A DNA stretch of 64,000 bases from Buxus sempervirens (taxonomy: Eukaryota > Streptophyta > Magnoliopsida > Buxales > Buxaceae): the NCBI GenBank assembly GCA_947561395.2, contig OX387183.1, positions 38,918,901-38,982,900 of the forward strand, in the 5' to 3' direction. A model generated the notes under the pieces. That model had not been told where the DNA came from, made no database searches, and saw nothing but the letters and a program-made list of their open reading frames with translations. Made by a program: the position numbers and the translations under genes. Below are positions 56,391 through 64,000 of this stretch, in pieces (the stretch's first letter is position 1; each line of letters opens with the position of its first letter).

Positions 56391-56539
56391 GACACCAAGA
56401 ATAGAATGAGTCTAATGATTGCCTGAATCATGACATGACACTCTTGGTGCTCCAATAATCCTTGAAAATTCTTCCATTCCTTTCCTTCCATAGGGTCCAA
56501 ACAATTATTGTCAGGGTTAAGTTCTATGATAATTGTCTC

Positions 56540-58725
56540 CCACCTGAACCTTAATTCCACCTCCACAATTCCAAAACCTGAACAACATATTTTGGTTGCA
56601 CCCAAAAAATCTGGAATTTTTGAAAGAAGAAAGCCCACACTTTATGACCCACCCCACGATGAATTCTGCGGCCAAATGCATGCTGAACATTACTTGGATT
56701 GGAAAGCAAATGTAGAACACTATTTTGAGTTGAAACAAATGTCTGATGAGCAAAAACTGCAGCTTGTAAAGCTTAAGTTGAGAGGAGCTTCTCTTCAATG
56801 ATGGAAGAGAGTTGAATAGCAACAGAATCATCAAGGTAAGCCAAAAATCTGCAATTGGGACCATATGAAAATGAAGTTAAGAAATCAGTTTCTGCCCACA
56901 ACTATATGATGGATTTATATCGTCGATTTCATAAAGCAACACAACCTGAAATGTGGAGACATACTTATTTGAGTTCAATAATTTGTCAATTCGTGTTGGC
57001 CTTAATGAAAGTAATGAGCAACTTACAGCTCATTACCTTTCAAGGGTAGTGCCAGGGGTTTTCACATGTTGAGATAAAAGAGGCGTGGAAAAGGAGAATG
57101 TTATGTATTGGACATTTTCAATGTCCGTTTTATTCAAGAACGTGGAAGATGGTTTTGTATGGTTGCTATCCAGCGGATCCCACAGGCAAGCAACTTCAGC
57201 GAATAATCAATCCAAGATGAGCAAAGGTTATAAGAATTACAAGTTTTGAGGATGCAAGGCAACATGCTTTATGTGCTGAAGCATGGATACTAAGGCCTGG
57301 AACTGTTAATCAATAAGGTTTGGGTGTTGTTTGTAACTCAAGGAGCGACCAAACTACTCAACATGGTGCCAGAGGAGTTGCCACATCAAGTCAAAATGGG
57401 CTGCAATGCCATCAATGATGATTGAAGTGATAAAGGGAAAGAACCAACTAGAGTGGGACCTCCAAGATGTACCAATACCAACTCTTCGCATGGAAACAAC
57501 AATAACACTTTTCATTGTTTCGATTGTGGAGAGAGATTTCAAGCATCTTATTCATGTCCAAATGGAGATTGCACTTGGCTGATTGTGAAGAAGAAAAAGA
57601 GATAGGAAACCAAATTTTTTATAATTAATGAAGTTGATGTGCTACCTAATATTAGAGAAAGTTTGGTGGTTATCCCCAAGACAAATTGATGCTGAAGATT
57701 GGCGACATCAAAACATCTTCTGAACACAGTGTTGTTTGCATTAGAAAGGTATGTAATGCATTTTAGATAGGGAAGCAGCGAAAACATTCTCTAAAGAGGT
57801 GGTTGAGAAGATAAACCCACTAACAAAGATATCCACAACCCTATAAAGTTGCTTGGTTTTGTAGAGGTAACGAAGCTCCCGCTACTAACCATTGTTCAAT
57901 ACATTTTACTTCTGGAAATAATTATGATGATAATGCATGGTGTAATGTTGTCCCCATTGGTACATGCCACATTTTGATTGGGAGGCCATGGTTTTGTTTT
58001 TTTTTTTTTTTAATCCATGACATGGTCCTTTTAGCCAAGGAAAACACCTACACATATAAGAAAGATGGAAGAAGCTGATTCTGCCTCCTTTAAGGGATGA
58101 AACAACAATTACTCCCAAGGACAGTTAGTTACCTCACAGCTCAACAATTTGATGAAAAAAGTTGAGAAATGGGTATAATGTATATGCTGGTTGGTAGGAG
58201 TGTGGTGAAAGATCAACATAAAGAAATTCTGGTTTCCCACAAGAAATTCAGCAATTATTGAGGAACTTCAAACTTCAAAAACCTAGTAATTGAGGAGCTA
58301 CCAAAAGGTTTGAATCATTAATTAGCGTTCAACATGCCATTGCTTTAGTCCCAGGATCAGCCTTATCAAATCTGCCTGCATATTGTATGCCTCTTGCACA
58401 TCGAGCTCAAATAAAAATATAAGTACAAGACCTAATATCCAAAGGGCTGATGCAAGAAAGTAAAAGCCCGTGTGCTGTTCCAGCATTATTGACACCAAAT
58501 AAGGATGAATCATCGAAGATGTGTGTTGACAGCCATGCTATTAATAAGATTACAATAAAATACAGGTTTCTAATTCCTATGCTAGATGATATGTTGGATA
58601 TGTTGGACGAATCGAAGGTGTTCTATTAAGTTGACTTAAGAAGTGGTTATCACCAAATAAGAATGAGAAACGGACATGAGTGGAAGATGGCTTTCAAAAC
58701 ATCTGATGGATTTTAACAACAACAT
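56540..58725 (+). mobile_element. Ty3/gypsy remnant (gag to reverse transcriptase)
   Basis: Blocks in order: gag (ERRKPTLYDPPHDEF, DWKANVEHYFELKQM, VKLKLRGASLQ at about 56620-56800), a zinc-knuckle-like HCFDCGERFQASYSCPNG (about 57512-57566), and reverse transcriptase pieces (VPGSALSNLPAYCMPL near 58350, [15 protein letters not shown] near 58465, [16 protein letters not shown] near 58522, VDLRSGYHQIRM near 58630). Stops and frame changes are frequent (for example after GASLQ, and just before VDLRSG). No LTRs were identified. It is a decayed internal fragment. Confidence 0.85.
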
Positions 58726-60931
58726 ATCACAAAAGCAAAAAATTATGTCAATAATGGCAAATTTTGGAAAATTTATTTTTGATTAGAATGCATGCTGAAA
58801 ATGGCAAATCCACTGCAAAATATTGAAGAATAATTGGTTACATGAGAAGTCCCAACTCAAGCTTTTATTACTATAAACTTTGATCAAGGTTTTGTAAAAT
58901 ATATATAGAAGTAGTGGAACTGTGTGTAGGAGCAAATCCAACAAGGGTTTAATCTAAGAAACATTTTGGCTTGAAATTCAGCATTTTTGGATGAGTCATT
59001 TTGGCACTTTACTGTGATATTGACACTTTAGTTGTCAAAATTATTGCCAAAAGTATGTGATGCATGCCAATGGTGGGATCTGGATCATGAGGCTCGAATT
59101 TATAGCACTAGTCCGTGGAAAGCAATTCTACAAGCATCAATTTTTCATACTTCTACAAGCACTTATACTACTTTCAACAGTAGAATTGATTCTATTAGAA
59201 TATTACCTAAAATGCATATATCTCAACCTATCTCTGAAATTCCAGACCTAGTCATAGTCAATTACCTGTGTCCAACTGTCCATATTGTCTTTGTGAACTA
59301 GGCTTAGAATATGAAGAGGTAACTTTTAGTCAAATGGTTAACAAGCCAAAGGATACTAACTAAATTTATAGGAAAGCACAAGTAAATAGGAACAACTGAG
59401 AATAAGGAGATTCCCAAAAATAACCAGTTATATCACCTTTGAATCCACAATCATGGATGTTGCAAATTAGTCAAGAGGAAAAAAATTAAGTGTGGAGAAA
59501 TTTTACAGTATCATATGAATTAAGTATACCATTAATACTAAAAGATAGATTTTGCAAGAATGATATTGACACGAGAATCCTTTCCACGTAGTGCATTACT
59601 ATAACATGTTAATATAGTACATACCATTCACAGTGTTATGGATTGTACTTTACAAGGGTATTTAGGTATTTCATTTTATCTTTATTTAAGCTGCATTTTA
59701 TGGCTAACATTATACAAGATTAAGGATGAAGATTCACTGTCTCCATGGTAGCTAGAATACATAAGAGATGTTTATGAGGTTTTAATCAGTTCTTATCATA
59801 CTCTAGTTTCACATTGAAGAAAGAAGATCTTCTCCCTACATAGACCAGCAGGAATGCAACAGAGTGCACTTCTTTTGTTTCTTCTCATCTCTGGTTCAAA
59901 TCATATTGAATCCTCAATGACCCAAGAGCTCTTCTATGAATCAGCTATAATAGCTGCTATTAGGTAGAATTTCTTTTTTCACTTTTGTTTAAGATTAGTG
60001 CACCAAAATTTAGGGCAACTGAGAAAAACACATTCATAGGATGAGCATAACTAAGTTTAGGTTGTCAAGATGGATTGACGGAAGAACTAAAAGGATAAAA
60101 GAATAAAAAGATGTATCTATGAGAGATTCTAAGAACCAATAGAAGATAAAATGAAAGTATGAAAGTATGGTGGCCTTAGATGATTAATGTAAAATATAAA
60201 ATTATAAAGGCCCCCATGCAAGAAGGTGCAACTTGAAGGATCTTAATGGTTGCAGTCATATTCGAAAGATATTTTTTTCTACGGATTAGGATGATAGAAC
60301 AAATTCATGTTACCAACACTAACCACTTTTTTCACTTTTACCACAATGCTAAAAAATGTCAGTATCCAAACCCACATAAAAATGACAACTGATGTGATTA
60401 TAGCATTTTGTTGACTTTTTCTTTTTATTATTGTTTTTCTTGACAATGATTGTGATAATTACCAATCTAAAAGTAGCTAAATAAAAACATACAAATGAAG
60501 GAAGTCACATCCTAAAATCACTGATGGAGCATGCTGGTTGAGTTGTTTGCTATCAGTACCTTAGAAACTGCGAAACATCATCAGTTAGGTTGGACAATCC
60601 AAACCCAATTCCCTAATTTTAATGCATTCAGTACCAATCAAGATAAAAGAATATAGTTTCTTATATGAATAAAGTGCTCTAAACTAGTGCTGATAAAGTA
60701 CAAGCTACCGCTATACATTTGTTCGACCAAAACTCAATTACCTTTCAGAGATGGAAAAGAAAACCCCATTAAAATATCGAATTTAAGCGCTTCCAACGAA
60801 AAATCCACATCTATCAACGGCTTGCTTGGATAGAAAAGTTAAATAAGTGTAAATGTTTTAAGTTATAACGATGTATCTCTTCATCATACGAACTAAATAT
60901 AAACCAAAAGAACATGGGATGAAAGAAAAAC
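58726..60931. other. Intergenic, nothing firm
   Basis: AT-rich. The plus frame 59032-59301 has no family. On the minus strand a possible exon end (ccatctctgaaag/gtaatt, near 60742) was seen but not connected to anything. Confidence 0.4.
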
Positions 60932-61195
60932 CTACTCTTTGCTTTCATCAACGTCAAATTTCTGACAAAAAATGTTGATGAAGATTTGTTTGATACCCTT
61001 GAAGAATCCCAAGATTCCACTTCTACTGTTTAAAATCTGAAGAAAAATATGGAATTCTCCATTCGCAACCACTGACTGAACCTCCAAATTAAAACACACA
61101 CAAAAAAGTTATACAGAGAAAAGAACACAACATAAAAAAATTAAAGTGAAATTAAGAAAAAAGAAATCCAAGAAAATTTTAAAACTTACCGCCAT
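60932..61195 (-). CDS. Possible small-protein gene (51 aa), two exons
   Basis: On the minus strand an ATGGCG followed at once by a consensus donor gtaagt (61195-61190) can splice to an acceptor at 61082 (ttaatttggag/gttcag). The next exon reads VQSVVANGEFHIFLQIL, then SRSGILGFFKGIKQIF and KFDVDESKE before TAG at 60934-60932. A TATA-like ttatatattc lies about 85 bases upstream, near 61281. An alternative acceptor inside exon 2 (cttcag/att) keeps the frame. The peptide is hydrophobic in the middle with an acidic end. I do not recognise it. The strong donor directly after a start codon is the best evidence; it could also be a non-coding RNA. Confidence 0.35.
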
Positions 61196-61290
61196 TGCCT
61201 TTTCTGATTTTACTCTATATTTGCTTTATTACAGAAAAGTGAAGAAGGCTGTTTGGTTCAGATGAAGATCTTTTCAATGAATATATAATT

Positions 61291-63230
61291 CCTTCCTTAT
61301 TGGTTTTCTGATTGAAAGTAAAGAAAAATCTTACTGTGAGCAACTCAGAAAAATTCCTAATCTTCAAGGTCTCGCTTTCTCTTCACTACAAAAGATAGAG
61401 ATAAAGATAAGATGCAGGGATTTTGATCTGTCAAAAAAGAGTCCCCAAAGTTACCAATAATAAAAAGATCCTGATATGTTGCCAACAAAAAAAAAGGATA
61501 GATTTAATTCTTGCAAAACTGAAAACCATTTAAAAAAATTTTTTTGAGCAAAAGAAGGTGTTGATCACACAATGTGAGGACAAACCCATCGCCATCTCCT
61601 TCCCCATCTTCCTATAGCCCAAAACTTCTTCAAAAAAAAACAACGGTTGTGAATCAGGGAAGTCCTTAGACACCCCGGTTCACCCTATCTTAAGACAGGT
61701 TCCCTTGGTCACCTGGTCTAGACTTACCGAGTCAATTGGCTCACTTTAATCCTAATCCAGCATGTCTCTTTTTGGGCCTCATGGGGTCTGGCCCGATTTT
61801 GTTCTTTGTTAGAAACTCAATAATCCTAAGATGAAAGCAACCAAAGTAAAATAAAATATTCATGAGTTAAAGCATGGCAAGCTAATAATAAAATAAAAGG
61901 TCTAGAAGAAAAGACCTTAGCAATCTTGCACAAAATAATGAGGTAAAGATAAACGTGAAATGAAAGGAAACTATAACATGCTAATAGAATCAACCTACAA
62001 GGTACATAGCAATGTAAAATAAGAATTCTCAAATGCACACAAGATATTGGAGCTCAAAGCTCAATGAAATAAGGGCCTGAAAACTCTGAAATGAGGTGCA
62101 CATTAAGAAAAAGACAACACCTGAAACATCCATGTATTACCATCATAGAACAAAAGCAAAATTAGGTGACTAAACCTGTTAATGAAAGGGAAAGTTTACA
62201 TGTTGAAAAATCTGAACTCTGAGTAAAATGACATTCGGCCATATCAAATAATGGTCAACTACCTGGAGCACAAGCAAGAATTCATTCAACCAACCTTAAT
62301 TATGAACCTGAAATTAATTCCCTTGGGCCTTTTAATGAAGAATTAGTGTGCATTACATCAAAAGAATATTATGTAATGAATAATAAAAATAAAAAAATCA
62401 TTGAAGAAAGATTTGCGCAGGTACTGTTAGCACAATACATGCCTGCAAAATTGGGTTTTCTGCCACTATTTTGCAATTTCAATTCAAACAAAATTCCACA
62501 AAACATCGGTGCAGAGTATTTCTACAGATAATTTGGACTCAAGTAAATTGATTTCAGAACTTTTGTAAATAATATTGGCATAGCACTTCACCACATGGCT
62601 TGGGTTGCAAAAAGACAACTAGACATCTCCATATTTGTTTTCAAAAATTGAAATAAGGAAATGGAGAAAAATGCAGAGTTAATATCATGAAGATGATTAG
62701 TTGGTCTCATTGTGTAAGCTTCCTAATGATGACAGCCTTCTATCATCCGCATTCAAATGAGCTGAAAAATAACATGACATTCCCATATTATTTCAACCTT
62801 CACTCATGAATTTTAGTCGATGCAAACACTCCCACAATGAAGCCAATTCATGCACATAACAATCTGGAACTGATTAAACATGTTTTAATTGCATTTTTAT
62901 TAAACCAACAGAACCCGACCGGACAGTCGTGCAGCTGCCACATTACGGTATAAAAGAAATGCTTTCAGTCCTTCAATAAGAATCTTTCCAACAACCAAAC
63001 ATAGCAAATAATTTCTCAAACCAAAACGCACAAAGACAAAACATGATGAAGGATTTTCGATTTGATAAACCAAACGAGGGCGTCCGGTTTCTCCAACCAA
63101 AACGCACACCTTATAACATGAATCCACACAAAGAGAAGTGCAATTAAGTTGTTATAATCCTTTCTCAATATTTTACAACAAGAGAATCATAATCTAACTG
63201 AGAACTGAGAAGAAAATTGATCGAACCTGT
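61291..63230. other. Intergenic or intronic, nothing recognised
   Basis: No coding region supported. If the exon-like block at 63231 is real, this is its first intron on the minus strand. Confidence 0.4.
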
Positions 63231-63560
63231 CAAGAACGAGTTTGGAACTTCGGTTTGGGGCTCTTTGAAATGTCGACAGCAGCTGTTCCCCTTTTGATGA
63301 TTTCACTTCTGGTTTAAGCTAGAGGATTAAGAAGATTTGAACCGAAGATTAACGAATCTTTTTTCTTCTTTTGCTCTCTTCTCCCTCTCCTCTCTTCTTT
63401 TTTCTCTCTGCATTTTCCATTTCTTTCTCTTACCGCCAGCGATCTCTCCCTCTCTTCCCCAACGCCCTCCTCTTTCTCCCCTCTCGTTTCCTCTCTTCTC
63501 CCTTCCTCCGCTCTTAACCAGAGGTGATAGGGTGGGTGACCGTGCAGGTCACTCCCTCCT
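63231..63560 (-). promoter_or_regulatory. Possible first exon and 5' region of a minus-strand gene
   Basis: On the minus strand a strongly G/A-rich stretch (63560-63355), typical of plant 5' UTRs, is followed by an exon-like block ending in ttcttgacag/gttcgatc, a plausible donor near 63231. No ATG-led coding frame is clear before the donor. It may be the untranslated first exon of a gene whose coding exons lie to the left, possibly the PPR gene, but no connection was found. Plus-strand frames over this block are low-complexity. Confidence 0.3.
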
Positions 63561-64000
63561 CCCTCTCACATCAATTTGATGTTTTTTTTTTTAATTTCTT
63601 TTACTTTTTATTTTTCCTCTCATTTGATCTTTTTGGGTAAATATATATATATTTATTAAGATATTTAAAGTTCTAAGTTTTTATTTTTTTGCTCTTTCTA
63701 CTTTTTAGCTTTTGGTTTTTTTTAGTGAATTTCACCTTATCTGGCCATGTGGCAAACACAAATGCACGCATTTTTGTGATTTGGCAAATTAATTGCAAAT
63801 AACTACAAAACTGCCCTTCAAACTATTTTAGCTCTAACTCTCCCATTTGGACCCCGATTTATGCACAGTCAATGGCGTTGGTATCGTGTCCAAAATTTTC
63901 TATACTATGATGTGAAAATTATGGGCCAACTCAACCGGAGCAAAAGACCTTTTTTTGCCTCAGGGACTTCAACCAATTCTTGTAAGGTTTATGATTATTT
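63561..64000. other. Intergenic, nothing recognised
   Basis: AT-rich with T runs and a short (TA)n near 63642. No supported feature. Confidence 0.5.

Larger units (their letters stand above)
54970..56520 (-). mobile_element. LINE 3' end remnant, split by a solo LTR
   Basis: A T run at 54975-54985 followed by attggtgaaataagaaatat is the reverse complement of a LINE tail and 3' UTR. Coding-like remains lie on both sides of the solo LTR: up to 55159, and again from 56396 to about 56520 (minus strand LWKERNGRIFKD, a zf-RVT-end motif). Removing the LTR and one gacac copy makes the two parts continuous. Confidence 0.7.

Noticed and set aside
63337..63579. An 80-codon plus-strand frame
   Set aside because: Low-complexity Ser/Leu/Pro reading of a C/T-rich leader on the other strand.

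Overview
The window looks like nuclear DNA from a eudicot plant, probably a woody one. It is AT-rich, with few and widely spaced genes. Introns are GT-AG and long, and most of the sequence is transposable elements: Tat and Tekay-type Ty3/gypsy LTR elements, Ty1/copia elements, LINEs, a tRNA-derived SINE, MITEs and a Mutator-like structure. Protein matches are all to plant families. I cannot name the species from sequence alone.

Layout. 1-8650: a minus-strand, gag-only Tat/Ogre-type LTR element. Its primer-binding site, 19-copy leader repeat and frameshifted gag are visible, and its far LTR lies in the opposite orientation. 8651-14272: a Tekay-like LTR cut off by the Tat LTR, then a 1.6-kb direct repeat whose two copies bracket the 3' end of a LINE. 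15479-17169: a two-exon RTM2-like gene (HSP20-like domain plus C-terminal membrane anchor) with MITEs in its upstream region and its intron. 17361-31847: the most unusual part, a 14.5-kb structure with about 0.5-kb terminal inverted repeats and a possible 9-bp target duplication. It encloses fragments of at least five unrelated host genes (RBR, ADP-glucose pyrophosphorylase large subunit, a GAUT, SPT6, a BIG BROTHER-like E3 ligase) and two oppositely oriented arrays of a 21-22-bp satellite. I read it as a giant Pack-MULE-like chimera. 35744-40594: a complete copia element with two identical 318-bp LTRs, a 5-bp target duplication and one uninterrupted gag-pol frame, so it is very young. 41092-42040: a second RTM2-like gene on the minus strand, convergent with the first. 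43200-44250: a broken GH3 beta-glucosidase. 48573-49983: a 5'-truncated LINE with a 15-bp target duplication, carrying a SINE with its own 14-bp duplication. 51040-53159: the 3' exons of a P-class PPR gene. 54970-58725: nested LINE, solo copia LTR and gypsy remnants. 60932-61290: a possible very small gene. 63231-63560: a possible first exon and promoter on the minus strand.

How it fits together. The probable working host genes are the two RTM2-like genes, the PPR gene and possibly one small-protein gene. The two RTM2-like genes probably descend from a local duplication that later insertions (the Pack-MULE-like element and the young copia) have pushed about 24 kb apart. Exon calls come from splice signals and family resemblance only. 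The 5' end of the PPR gene was not found.
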